Source: Pseudomonadota bacterium (GTDB lineage: Bacteria; Pseudomonadota; Alphaproteobacteria; Rhizobiales; Rhizobiaceae). From it: a DNA stretch of 17,667 nucleotides. How positions within the stretch are numbered: position 1 is the first letter of the stretch; every line of letters begins with the position of its first letter. Shown here piece by piece: positions 1-8,076 of the stretch. Both the position numbers and the translations under genes were made by a program. The notes beneath the pieces are model-generated. The model saw only the letters and a program-made list of their open reading frames with translations, was not told where the DNA came from and ran no database searches. Location: contig JAEWDP010000179.1 in assembly GCA_023390055.1 (NCBI GenBank), positions 1-17,667 of the forward strand, given 5' to 3'.

Positions 1-1558
1 ATGCATCAAAGGGTATGTTAGGACAATTGGTTATCTTTTGAAGCGACCATTTCGCGTGTTCATCGCCTTTGTACTGATTATTGGCGGCTGTGCATGGCTG
101 TTCACAAAACTTCCCAGTTCGTTCCTTCCTGAAGAAGATCAGGGCGTCCTGCTGACCATCATTCAGACCCCGGCAGGCGCGACTACTACCCGCACGGATG
201 CCATCGTCAAAAAGGTGGAGAACTACTTTCTCGAGCAGGAGAAAGATAACGTTGCCGACGTATTTGGCGTTCTCGGCTTCAGTTTCGGTGGGGTTGGGCA
301 GAATAACGCGATCGTTTTTACCAAGCTGACTGATTTCGACAAACGCACGGGGCCTGGGCAATCAGCAGCCGAGATCGTCCAGCGCGCAGCCGGCTACTTC
401 TTCACGTTACGCGACGCGCAGGTGTTCCCATTGCTTCCTCCAGCCATACAGGGGCTTGGCACGTCCAGTGGCTTTTCGATGTACCTGGTTGACAGCGGCG
501 GGAACGGCAATGACGCCCTGACGGCAGCCTCACAACAACTCATGCAGGCAGCAGCGTCCAATCCCAACATCAGTTCACTACGCAGCAACAGCCAGCGCTC
601 AGAAACCCAGCTCAAGATCAACCTTGACCAGGAAAAGCTTGGCGCCATGGGCGTTGACCTTGCAACCGTGAATTCCATGCTGGCTACAATCTTCGCTGGC
701 AGGGACGTCAACGACTTCACACTGAACAACGAACTGAAACCAGTTTATGTTCAGGCGGACGCACCATTCCGGATGCAGCCCGACGATCTGAAATTCTGGT
801 ATGCACGCAATAATGCCGGCGAGATGGTGCCTTTTTCCTCATTCAGTACGGTCGAGTGGGTTGGCGGAACACCGCAGCTCGCGCGGTTCAACGGTACAAG
901 TGCCATTTCGTTGGAAGGCGCTGCTGGCCCTGGGGTAAGTACGGGGCAGGCCATGAACGAAATGGAACGGCTCACTGCCGAACTCCCGGGTGGATATACA
1001 GTTGCGTGGCAGGGTATCTCGTACCAGGAGCGGCTATCCGGGTCACAGGCGCCAATGCTCTACGCTCTTTCCATCCTGATTGTTTTCCTGTGCCTGGCAG
1101 CCCTATACGAAAGCTGGTCAATCCCCTTTTCCGTTATTCTCGCAGTTCCCGTGGGCGTGCTCGGAGCACTATCTGCTGCCCATTTCTTCGGGCAGTCAAA
1201 TGACGTCTATTTCAAGGTAGGCCTTCTCACGACAATTGGGCTTGCGGCAAAGAACGCCATCTTGATTGTCGAATTTGCGAAGGACCGGCAGGAGCAGGGA
1301 ATGGGATTGATCGAAGCCACACTTGAGGCCGCCCGCCTTCGTTTGCGCCCGATCGTGATGACGTCACTCGCCTTTATCTTGGGCGTAGTTCCTCTGGCGA
1401 TTGCCACCGGAGCAGGCTCGGCTGCACAGAATGCGATCGGAATTGGAGTTCTCGGGGGTATGCTTTCTGCAACACTGCTCGGAATTTTCTTCGTTCCATC
1501 CTTCTTTATTGTCGTCAGGCGGTTATCAAATCGCCAAAAAGGCGAGAAGACAGCATAA
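1..1558 (+). CDS. RND multidrug efflux transporter, inner-membrane pump (C-terminal half, cut by window edge)
   Basis: This is the C-terminal half of an AcrB/MexB-like proton-driven pump that exports drugs and other amphiphiles across the cell envelope. The frame is open from base 2, so the true start lies left of the window; a TTG at 38 is not a real start. The visible part begins near AcrB residue 530 with a membrane helix, then the PSSFLPEEDQG segment that opens the second periplasmic porter region. Five more membrane helices follow from about base 1055 to 1540. Helix 10 carries the proton-relay lysine (codon 1250-1252) in the context GLAAKNAILIVEF, matching AcrB Lys940. The TGAGSAAQNA motif and the FFVPSFF end are also typical. 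The outer-membrane partner starts 89 bases downstream. The periplasmic adaptor gene is presumably upstream. The exact substrate cannot be told. Confidence 0.95.
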   Translation, partial: CIKGYVRTIGYLLKRPFRVFIAFVLIIGGCAWLFTKLPSSFLPEEDQGVLLTIIQTPAGATTTRTDAIVKKVENYFLEQEKDNVADVFGVLGFSFGGVGQNNAIVFTKLTDFDKRTGPGQSAAEIVQRAAGYFFTLRDAQVFPLLPPAIQGLGTSSGFSMYLVDSGGNGNDALTAASQQLMQAAASNPNISSLRSNSQRSETQLKINLDQEKLGAMGVDLATVNSMLATIFAGRDVNDFTLNNELKPVYVQADAPFRMQPDDLKFWYARNNAGEMVPFSSFSTVEWVGGTPQLARFNGTSAISLEGAAGPGVSTGQAMNEMERLTAELPGGYTVAWQGISYQERLSGSQAPMLYALSILIVFLCLAALYESWSIPFSVILAVPVGVLGALSAAHFFGQSNDVYFKVGLLTTIGLAAKNAILIVEFAKDRQEQGMGLIEATLEAARLRLRPIVMTSLAFILGVVPLAIATGAGSAAQNAIGIGVLGGMLSATLLGIFFVPSFFIVVRRLSNRQKGEKTA

Positions 1559-1647
1559 CGTCCGCTCGCGGATCACTAGCATAACGCTGCCAATGACAGT
1601 ATTCTCCGTCCGGCAGCGGAAGAAGATAGGGCACTTGGGACAAAGAT

Positions 1648-3096
1648 ATGAAACCGATTCACGCAGCGGCTCCACTCGCCTTGCTACTCTTGTCCGGCTG
1701 CGTCGTCGGACCTGAACATACGGCGCCAGAAATAAATCTTCCGTCAAAATTCGCTGAAGGCTCTGCTAAAAGCAACGGCGATGTTTCAACTGCCGCCTGG
1801 TGGACAGCGTTCAAGGACAGCCGTCTGAACAGTTATGTCGAACAGGGTCTTTCCCAGAACCTGAGCGTCCTGCAGGCACTTGAGCGGATCAATCAGGCGG
1901 AAGCGAGCGTCGTTCAGGCAGGTGCCGGTAGTCTGCCATCACTAGATCTCAGCACCAGTGCATCGCGAAGTGGCGACAAGGATATTGGCGGAGCAATCGA
2001 CCCTTCTTCCAGACCTAGTACGTCCATCAGGGGGGGGGTCGGCGCCTCCTGGTTCCTTGATCTTTTCGGCCTGTACAAGCGCTCCAAGGAAAGTGCACTC
2101 GCACAGTTGGACGCAGCTTATGCCACTGTCGATATTGCGCGACTGACACTTCTGTCAGAGGTCACCTCAGCCTATATCGATGCTCGGTACTTCCAGGAAC
2201 GCATAGCGCTCGTGCGCCAAAACCTCTCATCGCGACGTGAGACGCTGGACCTGACCCGCTTACAACTTGAAGCAGGTGCCGCATCTCGTCTTGATGTGGT
2301 CCAGGCCGAAGGCCTGGTTAACAGCACGCTGGCTGAAATTCCCGGGCTCGAAACACAGTTCCGCGGCGCAGCACACCGTGTGGCAACCCTGCTCGGTCTG
2401 CCAGCCTCTTCCTTGCTGCCGGAACTCCAGAAGGGAGCGCGCCAGCCTGTGGCCCGCATCAACGCCAAAGCAGGCGTTCCTGCCGACCTCATTCGAAATC
2501 GCCCCGACATCCGCGCAGCAGAACGCCGACTGGCAGCCTCTGTGGCTGAAATCGGCGTGGCGCAGGCTCAACTCTATCCATCCATTTCCCTTGGTGGTTC
2601 CATCACCCCCGCCTACACCCGGTTGGGCGGCGGCGCCGAGAGCGGTGTGTTGAGTTGGTCATTCGGACCCAGCCTTTCGCTGCCAATCTTCGACGGGGGA
2701 GCATTGAAGGCGAATGTATCTGCGTCCGAATCAATAGCGCGTGAATCATACCTCACCTGGAAGCAGACTGTTCTTGAAGCTGTGGAGGAAGTTGAGAATG
2801 CCCTGGCTGCCATTTCTCGCGATGCCCGCACAGTTGCCGCCCTGCGCAATACCGTAGATTCCTATGAAGAGGCACTTGAATTGGCGACTGCCAGCTATCG
2901 CGATGGCGCTTCGTCACTACTCGATGTCCTCGACGCGCAACGTCAGGTCTCTACGGCCCAGGCAAACCTTGCTCAGGCAGTGCAGCAGATGGCTCAGGAT
3001 TTTGTTGCCCTGAATGTCGCCGTTGGTGGTGGCTATGCTTATGGGTACGGCAATACGCAAGTCGCATCCGCCACGGCCATCCCGGTCAAAAAATAA
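1648..3096 (+). CDS. RND efflux outer-membrane factor, NodT/OprM-type lipoprotein
   Basis: A 482-residue outer-membrane channel of the TolC/OprM group, which would form the exit duct for the pump encoded just upstream. The start ATG has a GGGA site 7 bases before it. The N-terminus is a lipoprotein signal: a short hydrophobic run ending in LLSGC, with Cys18 the expected lipidated residue, followed by VVGPEH, which resembles the VGPDY start of this family. Two outer-membrane efflux (OEP) repeats follow, at about residues 60-260 and 270-460. The second opens with the family signature around NRPDIRAAERRLAA and AQAQLYPSISLGG. Length is normal. A run of nine G lies inside codons 128-131 and could slip. 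A strong terminator follows the stop. Very likely the last gene of a pump operon. Confidence 0.95.
   Translation: MKPIHAAAPLALLLLSGCVVGPEHTAPEINLPSKFAEGSAKSNGDVSTAAWWTAFKDSRLNSYVEQGLSQNLSVLQALERINQAEASVVQAGAGSLPSLDLSTSASRSGDKDIGGAIDPSSRPSTSIRGGVGASWFLDLFGLYKRSKESALAQLDAAYATVDIARLTLLSEVTSAYIDARYFQERIALVRQNLSSRRETLDLTRLQLEAGAASRLDVVQAEGLVNSTLAEIPGLETQFRGAAHRVATLLGLPASSLLPELQKGARQPVARINAKAGVPADLIRNRPDIRAAERRLAASVAEIGVAQAQLYPSISLGGSITPAYTRLGGGAESGVLSWSFGPSLSLPIFDGGALKANVSASESIARESYLTWKQTVLEAVEEVENALAAISRDARTVAALRNTVDSYEEALELATASYRDGASSLLDVLDAQRQVSTAQANLAQAVQQMAQDFVALNVAVGGGYAYGYGNTQVASATAIPVKK
2030..2038 (+). repeat. Homopolymeric G9 tract inside the efflux channel gene
   Basis: Nine consecutive G bases are read as the end of Arg128, Gly129, Gly130 and the first base of Val131. 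The reading frame is intact as written, because the conserved ASWFLDLFG segment follows in frame. Gain or loss of one G would truncate the channel, so this is either a slippage-prone site or a place where sequencing error is likely. Confidence 0.9.
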
Positions 3097-3111
3097 TCTG
3101 AATAGGTCACC

Positions 3112-3149
3112 AAAAAACCTCCGGTGCCGACAGGCTCCGGAGGTTTTTT
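3112..3149. terminator. Bidirectional intrinsic terminator after the efflux operon
   Basis: A perfect 13-base inverted repeat: six A plus CCTCCGG on the left pairs with CCGGAGG plus six T on the right. An inner GCC/GGC pair is separated from it by one T-T mismatch, and the loop is GACA. The A6 and T6 flanks give a U-tract on either strand. It would therefore stop the efflux operon from the left and the minus-strand efp transcript from the right. Confidence 0.93.
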
Positions 3150-3410
3150 ATTGCCATCAATCAGGCGATACTCCACCTATCTAATGCCGGAGCTACTTTC
3201 TCCTTCACAAGGCAGTTGCGACGTGGTCTGCACGCCGTCTCCAATCCCGCAATACCGCGGGGCACAACGTATCCCCCCGCCCGTCGTTGCGCGATCGCCA
3301 CCACTCGAATATTGATGTCCATCGCTCCGAATGAGCCATCCTGCAAAAGCAAGCTTACCGCTATCCCCACCCATATCCGAGAAAGGGGATCTCGCGGATT
3401 CCTCTGAAAA
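3150..3410. other. Non-coding gap between terminator and efp
   Basis: About 260 bases between the terminator and the efp stop codon. Short open frames exist on both strands but none has a recognisable product or ribosome site. A weak CGAGA/TCTCG hairpin near 3380 lacks a T-tract. I see nothing else; it is probably the 3' untranslated part of efp. Confidence 0.5.
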
Positions 3411-3980
3411 TTAGTCCTTGGCGCGCTCGACATAAGAGTTGTCTTCAGTTGCAATAACAACTCGGGTGCCCGCATTGATGTGTGGTGGCACCAACGTCCT
3501 CAGGCCATTGGACAAAATGGCGGGTTTATAAGACGAGGAGGCGGTCTGGCCCTTCACCACTGGTTCGGTCTCACTGATTTCCAGGGTCACATGGCGCGGC
3601 AACTCGATTGACAGCGGAACACCCTCATGGATCGACAGGATGCAGGTCATTCCTTCCTGAAGATAATTCTTCTGGTCGCCCATAGTTTCTGCGTCAACGA
3701 CGACCTGATCATAAGTTTCGGGGTTCATGAAGTGGAAACCCTCGCCGTCTTCGTAAAGAAACTGAAAATTGACGTCTTCAACAAAAGCACGCTCGACCTG
3801 TTCGGTCGTTCGCCAGCGTTCTGAGACCTTCACCCCGTCAACAATGCGGCGCATGTCGACTTGTGTGACAGGTGTACCCTTGCCAGGGTGAAAATTCTGC
3901 GCGGTAAGCACGACATAGAGCTTATCGTTAACTTCGAGGACATTACCCTTGCGAACCGAGGAAGCTATAACCTTGACCAT
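3411..3980 (-). CDS. efp: Elongation factor P
   Basis: A 189-residue cytoplasmic translation factor that binds between the ribosomal P and E sites and relieves stalling at consecutive prolines. The length and three-barrel layout match the family. The loop at residues 29-36 reads NFHPGKGT, with Lys34 at the same position as the beta-lysylated Lys34 of E. coli EF-P. The C-terminal barrel contains the usual YKPAILSNG and VPPHINAGT segments. The start ATG has AAGGGA five bases before it. The gene is divergent from epmA-epmB, which encode the enzymes expected to modify Lys34, so modification by the beta-lysine route rather than rhamnosylation is strongly implied. Transcription probably ends at the shared terminator near 3112-3149. 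Confidence 0.97.
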   Translation of the reverse strand: MVKVIASSVRKGNVLEVNDKLYVVLTAQNFHPGKGTPVTQVDMRRIVDGVKVSERWRTTEQVERAFVEDVNFQFLYEDGEGFHFMNPETYDQVVVDAETMGDQKNYLQEGMTCILSIHEGVPLSIELPRHVTLEISETEPVVKGQTASSSYKPAILSNGLRTLVPPHINAGTRVVIATEDNSYVERAKD

Positions 3981-4154
3981 GATATTCCCTTATAGGTACC
4001 GGCTTGTAACCGCCGGAGATGCGTCGTACAGGAGCGGCAAGCCGATCCACAGGACGGACAATTTCTTTCTTGGCGCACCTAGCCTAAAATCAGGCAAATA
4101 GGAAGCCTTGCCGGGTAACGGGGTGCCAGAAAAGCAGACGATCAGGATTATCGA
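3981..4154. promoter_or_regulatory. Divergent promoter region of efp and epmA
   Basis: The 174 bases between the two start codons must hold both promoters. I see the efp ribosome site (AAGGGA, minus strand, 3986-3991) and a modest AGGA for epmA (4144-4147). I could not assign convincing -35 and -10 boxes on either strand. Confidence 0.5.
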
Positions 4155-5225
4155 ATGCACCCTGCAGGCTCAAAATTTCGCCGTTCACCCTGGTGGACCC
4201 CAAAAGTACATGCCGATCGTCGGCCCTTCTTGATCATCCGCAATCGCATACAGTCGAGATTACGCCGGCACTTGGATGAGCAGTCCTTCGTAGAGGTCGA
4301 CCCTGCGGCACTCCAGGTGTCACCGGGTAATGAAACTCATCTCCACGCCTTTGCGACCGAAGCCGTTTCGATCGACGGCCACCCAAGGCCCCTTTTTCTG
4401 CACACCTCTCCAGAATTCAGCTGCAAGAAACTCCTGTCAGCAGGCGAGACACGCATCTATTCATTCGCTCATGTCTACCGAAATCGCGAGCGAGGACCGC
4501 TACACCATCCAGAATTCACGATGCTTGAATGGTATCGCGTTGGTTCAGACTACCAGGCATTGATGCAAGATTGCGCTGACTTGCTCTCCTTGGCCGCAGA
4601 AGCGGCAGGTACGCGGCTGCTCAGCTACCGTGGCGCTACTGTGGATCCGTTCGCCAAGCCGGACAGGATGACTGTCGCAGAGGCATTTCAACGATTTGCA
4701 GGTATCGATCTTCTGTCATCACTTACCCGCAACGGTGAAACAGACTGCGATAAACTCCGCGCGGAACTCCAAAAGACCGCCATCCGCGTTGCCTTGGATG
4801 ATACTTGGGCGGACATGTTCAGCCGAGTACTCGTGGAAAAGATCGAACCGCAACTTGGAAATGGCAGGGCGACAGTTTTGTGTGAATACCCCGCAGCAGA
4901 AGCCGCACTTGCTCGGCCATCGCCACACGATCAACGCGTCGCAGATCGGTTCGAATTTTATGCCTGTGGCGTTGAATTGGCCAATGCGTTCCAGGAATTG
5001 ACAGATGCCGGCGAACAACGACGCAGATTCCAGCATGAGATGAGCGAGAAGGAACGGATCTACGGAAACACCTATCCCATCGATGAGGACTTTCTCGACG
5101 CTCTTGAGATCATGCCGGAGGCGAGTGGCGCGGCACTGGGGTTCGATCGCCTCGTCATGCTTGCGGCAGGCGCACCAGACATCGAAAAGGTCATGTGGAC
5201 CCCTGTTGCGGGACTGGAAGAATGA
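4155..5225 (+). CDS. epmA: EF-P (R)-beta-lysine ligase EpmA (GenX/PoxA/YjeA)
   Basis: A 356-residue paralogue of class II lysyl-tRNA synthetase that lacks the N-terminal anticodon-binding domain. It activates (R)-beta-lysine with ATP and attaches it to Lys34 of EF-P. Class II motif 2 is clear: LHTSPEF around residues 83-88, then YRNRERG and HHPEFTMLEWYR near 108-128. The substrate-side GVELANAFQELTDAGEQ segment and motif 3, GFDRLVML from residue 329, are also present. The core starts at about residue 12 (SPWWTP...HADRRPFL), so the chosen ATG, with AGGA seven bases before it, gives only a short extra N-terminus. The stop overlaps the epmB start in an ATGA, indicating coupled translation. It is slightly longer than the 325-residue E. 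coli protein. Confidence 0.94.
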   Translation: MHPAGSKFRRSPWWTPKVHADRRPFLIIRNRIQSRLRRHLDEQSFVEVDPAALQVSPGNETHLHAFATEAVSIDGHPRPLFLHTSPEFSCKKLLSAGETRIYSFAHVYRNRERGPLHHPEFTMLEWYRVGSDYQALMQDCADLLSLAAEAAGTRLLSYRGATVDPFAKPDRMTVAEAFQRFAGIDLLSSLTRNGETDCDKLRAELQKTAIRVALDDTWADMFSRVLVEKIEPQLGNGRATVLCEYPAAEAALARPSPHDQRVADRFEFYACGVELANAFQELTDAGEQRRRFQHEMSEKERIYGNTYPIDEDFLDALEIMPEASGAALGFDRLVMLAAGAPDIEKVMWTPVAGLEE

Positions 5226-6325
5226 CCGCCGGACCCGTCATTAAGTCCGCTGACGATCTGGTCGAGGCAAACCTCGTTGAAGCTTCACGTCTTCCGGAGT
5301 TGCAGGCTGTCCTGCAACGCTACGCAATGGCCATCACACCCGATGTCGCTACGCTGATCGATCGCACAGACCCGGATGATCCTATCGCAACCCAATTCGT
5401 ACCGGACCGTCGGGAGTTGACAACAATGCCGGGTGAGCTTCGCGATCCCATCGGCGACGACGCGCACACACCGGTCAAAGGCATAGTACACCGTTATCCA
5501 GACCGCGTTCTGCTCAAGGCCGTCCATGTATGTCCGGTCTACTGTCGTTTCTGTTTCCGCAGGGAAATGGTTGGGCCACAAGGTGACGGCGTGATGTCGA
5601 CTGGAGAACTGGATGATGCGTGCTCGTATATTGGTAGGCACGATGAAATTTGGGAAGTCATTCTCACGGGGGGTGACCCGCTGGTTCTATCACCTCGCCG
5701 GCTGACCGATATCATGCTCAGACTGGCCGAGATCGCCCATGTCAAGATTGTCCGGTTCCATTCAAGAGTGCCCGCTGTCGATCCAACATTGATTACCGAT
5801 GCACTCATCAATGCACTAAAATCCAGTGGCAAGACGATTTACGTTGCCTTGCATGCCAACCATCCACGCGAATTGACCGAAGCGGCCCGCGCTGCCTGCG
5901 CACGACTTATCGACAATGGTATCGTAATGGTAAGCCAGACTGTCTTGCTGCACGGCGTCAACGATGACCCCGACATTCTTGCAGATCTCATGAGGGCCTT
6001 CGTCGAAACCCGGGTTAAACCCTACTATTTACATCACCCCGACCTAGCCCCCGGTACCAGTCATTTTCGGGTGGACATCCCCGAAGGCCAACGGATCGTT
6101 GCCGCAATGCGTGGTCGTATATCTGGCCTATGTCAGCCCACTTATGTGCTCGATATTCCAGGTGGTTTCGGAAAGGTCCCGCTTTCCACGAGCGCTGTAT
6201 TAGGCACCGATAATGGTCGTTACAAGGTGACTGACTTTCGCGGCATCCTGCACTCCTATCCACCAGAGGAACAACAAAGACGGAGGAACGCCGAGAAAGG
6301 ACGCAGAAAGAACGATACTGAATAA
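5222..6325 (+). CDS. epmB: EF-P lysine 2,3-aminomutase EpmB (YjeK-like radical SAM enzyme)
   Basis: A 367-residue radical SAM and PLP enzyme expected to convert L-lysine to (R)-beta-lysine for EpmA. The ATG overlaps the epmA stop; the frame is open 27 bases further upstream, but the overlap plus a GGGA eight bases before the ATG favours this start. The iron-sulfur motif CPVYCRFC gives Cys104, Cys108 and Cys111. PLP Lys318 lies in PGGFGKVP. Asp274 (HHPDLAPGTSHFR) and Asp311 are spaced 37 apart, like the two aspartates (293 and 330) that hold the side-chain amino group of lysine in clostridial lysine 2,3-aminomutase. The C-terminus therefore looks more like the classical aminomutase than the E. 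coli YjeK tail. A free-lysine mutase role outside EF-P is possible, but the operon argues for EpmB. Confidence 0.92.
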   Translation: MTAGPVIKSADDLVEANLVEASRLPELQAVLQRYAMAITPDVATLIDRTDPDDPIATQFVPDRRELTTMPGELRDPIGDDAHTPVKGIVHRYPDRVLLKAVHVCPVYCRFCFRREMVGPQGDGVMSTGELDDACSYIGRHDEIWEVILTGGDPLVLSPRRLTDIMLRLAEIAHVKIVRFHSRVPAVDPTLITDALINALKSSGKTIYVALHANHPRELTEAARAACARLIDNGIVMVSQTVLLHGVNDDPDILADLMRAFVETRVKPYYLHHPDLAPGTSHFRVDIPEGQRIVAAMRGRISGLCQPTYVLDIPGGFGKVPLSTSAVLGTDNGRYKVTDFRGILHSYPPEEQQRRRNAEKGRRKNDTE

Positions 6326-6703
6326 TTAACGGCCTAAAACTGCAGCGGTCGAACACGCCTTCATAGACAGTGGATTGCGAGAGCTTCCGGATTTGAGGAT
6401 TTGTTTAACCAGGCAAGACACGAAAGAAGGGCATCGTTGACAGTGTCTAAGATGGACAACAGAGCTGACCGCGGAATGCTTGCTCATGCGGGTTCTTGAA
6501 GAACGCGCCGCAGACACGCCTCGAGGCCGGAGCCGAAACGGACGCAATCAACTTCGTCAAAGCGAATACCCCGACAACTTGGCTAGTTTCTATAACACGT
6601 CGCAATCCACCAGAAAATATGACCAATCAAGAAGAAATATGAGCCTTCCGGGCGCCTATCTGCATCAAACATCGTTACCACAACATGACGAGGAAAAAGG
6701 CAA
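6326..6703. other. Intergenic gap before purU, with an unconvincing 75-codon ORF
   Basis: About 378 bases without a recognised gene. A plus-strand frame from 6480 to 6707 (75 codons) ends in an ATGA overlap with the purU start, but its product is polar, rich in Arg, Gln and Ser, and matches nothing I know. A minus-strand frame at 6326-6547 is likewise unrecognised. No terminator, riboswitch core or clear promoter was seen. The purU ribosome site is AGGA at 6691-6694. Confidence 0.4.
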
Positions 6704-7588
6704 ATGACGAGCTACGTCCTGACCGTAACCTGCAAGTCCACTCGCGGAATCGTAGCCGCAATTTCAGGTTATCTGACGGATAAAGGGTGCAATATCATCG
6801 ACTCGTCCCAGTTTGATGACCTCGATACCGGTAAGTTTTTCATGCGCATTTCCTTCATTTCCGAGCAAGGCAGCTTACGGCGCGAACTGTTGGATGGCTT
6901 CAATCCCATCGCGGAAAAGTTTGGAATGGAATGGGAAATCTACGACGCAGCGGCGCGGATGAAGGTGCTCCTGATGGTATCACGCTTCGGACACTGCCTG
7001 AATGATCTGCTGTATCGATGGAAAATCGGAGCCCTGCCGATCGACATCGTAGGTGTCGTATCTAATCATTTTGATTATCAGAAGGTCGTGGTCAACCACG
7101 ATATTCCGTTCCACTACATCAAGGTGACTAAGGAGAACAAGCCCCAGGCAGAGGCACAACTAATGGATCTGGTTGAGCAAACGGGCACGGAATTGATCGT
7201 CCTTGCCCGGTATATGCAGGTCCTTTCCGATCAGCTCTGCAAAAAGATGTCTGGGCGGACCATCAATATTCACCACTCATTTCTACCAAGCTTCAAGGGT
7301 GCCAATCCATACAAACAGGCCTATCAGCGCGGGGTTAAGCTCATTGGCGCCACAGCACACTATGTAACGACCGATCTTGATGAGGGCCCCATCATCGAGC
7401 AGGATACTGTACGTGTCACTCATGCACAAAGTCCTGAAGACTACGTGTCTTTGGGGCGAGACGTCGAAAGCCAGGTATTGGCACGTGCCATTCACGCGCA
7501 TATTCACCGACGGGTATTCTTGAACGGAAATCGTACGATTGTCTTCCCTCCAAGCCCTGGCAGCTATGCCTCCGAGCGAATGGGCTGA
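6704..7588 (+). CDS. purU: Formyltetrahydrofolate deformylase
   Basis: A 294-residue cytoplasmic enzyme that hydrolyses 10-formyl-THF to THF and formate, balancing the one-carbon pool and supplying formate. An N-terminal ACT domain covers about residues 1-80 (SYVLTVTCKSTRGIVAAISGYL). The formyltransferase-type hydrolase domain covers about 86-285. Catalytic residues are in place: Asn188 and His190 in INIHHSFLPSFKGANP, and Asp226 in TDLDEGPIIEQD, matching the Asn-His-Asp triad of the PurN/PurU family. The ATG has AGGA nine bases upstream. Length is typical. It stands alone here, so its context says little; in alphaproteobacteria purU often accompanies catabolism of methylated amines or glycine, which is inference only. 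Confidence 0.96.
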   Translation: MTSYVLTVTCKSTRGIVAAISGYLTDKGCNIIDSSQFDDLDTGKFFMRISFISEQGSLRRELLDGFNPIAEKFGMEWEIYDAAARMKVLLMVSRFGHCLNDLLYRWKIGALPIDIVGVVSNHFDYQKVVVNHDIPFHYIKVTKENKPQAEAQLMDLVEQTGTELIVLARYMQVLSDQLCKKMSGRTINIHHSFLPSFKGANPYKQAYQRGVKLIGATAHYVTTDLDEGPIIEQDTVRVTHAQSPEDYVSLGRDVESQVLARAIHAHIHRRVFLNGNRTIVFPPSPGSYASERMG

Positions 7589-7648
7589 GAGCTTATATCG
7601 CCTGCTGTTTCGCATTACGATCTGATCTGCATCACGGCGCTCAGCGTG

Positions 7649-7713
7649 CGGCCAGTTTACTTGACCATCAAGAATCTGAAGTCATTTCTTGATGGTCCAC
7701 TTGCACGGCCAGT
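7649..7713. repeat. Hairpin bracketed by CGGCCAGT direct repeats
   Basis: An 11-base perfect stem, ACCATCAAGAA (7664-7674) with TTCTTGATGGT (7686-7696), extended by a G-C pair to 7663-7697 around an 11-base loop. The direct repeat CGGCCAGT sits outside it on both sides, at 7649-7656 and 7706-7713. There is no T-tract, so it is not a standard terminator. It could be an RNA processing element, a protein site or a small repeat unit. Confidence 0.7.
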
Positions 7714-7841
7714 AAATACTCCTATCTAGGATCCTCACGACCATGGAGCTGTGCAAAATAATTTCACATTTCCGCCTTGGTTCCGTCATCTAACGGAAAA
7801 ATATCCTATGTAAGTTATTTTTCGTTGCTGATCTTACCCAT

Positions 7842-7870
7842 TTGGACTACGATCTTTTTCTACTTATGGT
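7842..7870 (+). promoter_or_regulatory. Possible sigma70-type promoter for the 30-codon ORF
   Basis: TTGGAC at 7842-7847 and TATGGT at 7865-7870 are separated by exactly 17 bases, about 40 bases before the small ORF start. This is a pattern match only; AT-rich DNA gives such matches by chance. Confidence 0.4.
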
Positions 7871-7912
7871 ATGGAGTCATACAGTAGAATCGCAACCACT
7901 AAGGAGAGTGAC

Positions 7913-8005
7913 ATGTTTGATATGATGCGCGTCGCCGCCTTTGGTCAGGTAGCGTCAAAAATGAACGGCACGGAACTCGCCTTCCTTACGTGCTGTCGAA
8001 TGTAA
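7913..8005 (+). CDS. Possible 30-residue peptide ORF with strong ribosome site
   Basis: An ATG at 7913 follows AAGGAGAG with good spacing and opens a 30-codon frame ending in TAA at 8003-8005. The peptide begins MFDMMRVAAFGQ and ends LAFLTCCRM. It has no clear signal peptide or membrane helix, and I do not recognise it. It precedes the 65-residue gene at 8077 by 71 bases and could be a leader peptide, a true small protein, or the first part of a gene broken by mutation. The unusually good ribosome site and the promoter-like boxes upstream are the only support. Confidence 0.4.
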   Translation: MFDMMRVAAFGQVASKMNGTELAFLTCCRM

Positions 8006-8076
8006 CCATCCGGTTCACCTGTTCCAGAAAATTCATTCGTCAGAACTGCCTTCGGCAGCCACAGAGGATTCCGTTC

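Larger units (their letters stand above)
7589..7912. other. AT-rich intergenic region after purU
   Basis: No gene in 324 bases. It contains a strong hairpin with flanking repeats (7649-7713), a second short inverted repeat TTCCGT/ACGGAA at 7781-7798, and a promoter-like pair at 7842-7870. Composition is clearly more AT-rich than the neighbouring genes, as expected for regulatory DNA. Confidence 0.5.

Noticed and set aside
38..40. TTG at 38 as start of the efflux pump gene
   Set aside because: The frame is open to base 2 and the sequence aligns with the middle of AcrB-type pumps, so the gene is cut by the window edge.
3378..3394. CGAGA/TCTCG hairpin as the efp terminator
   Set aside because: Five-base stem without a T-tract on the minus strand; the much stronger element at 3112-3149 is a better candidate.
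7781..7798. TTCCGT-N6-ACGGAA inverted repeat as a terminator
   Set aside because: The stem is only six bases and is followed by A, not T, on the plus strand; kept only as part of the intergenic description.
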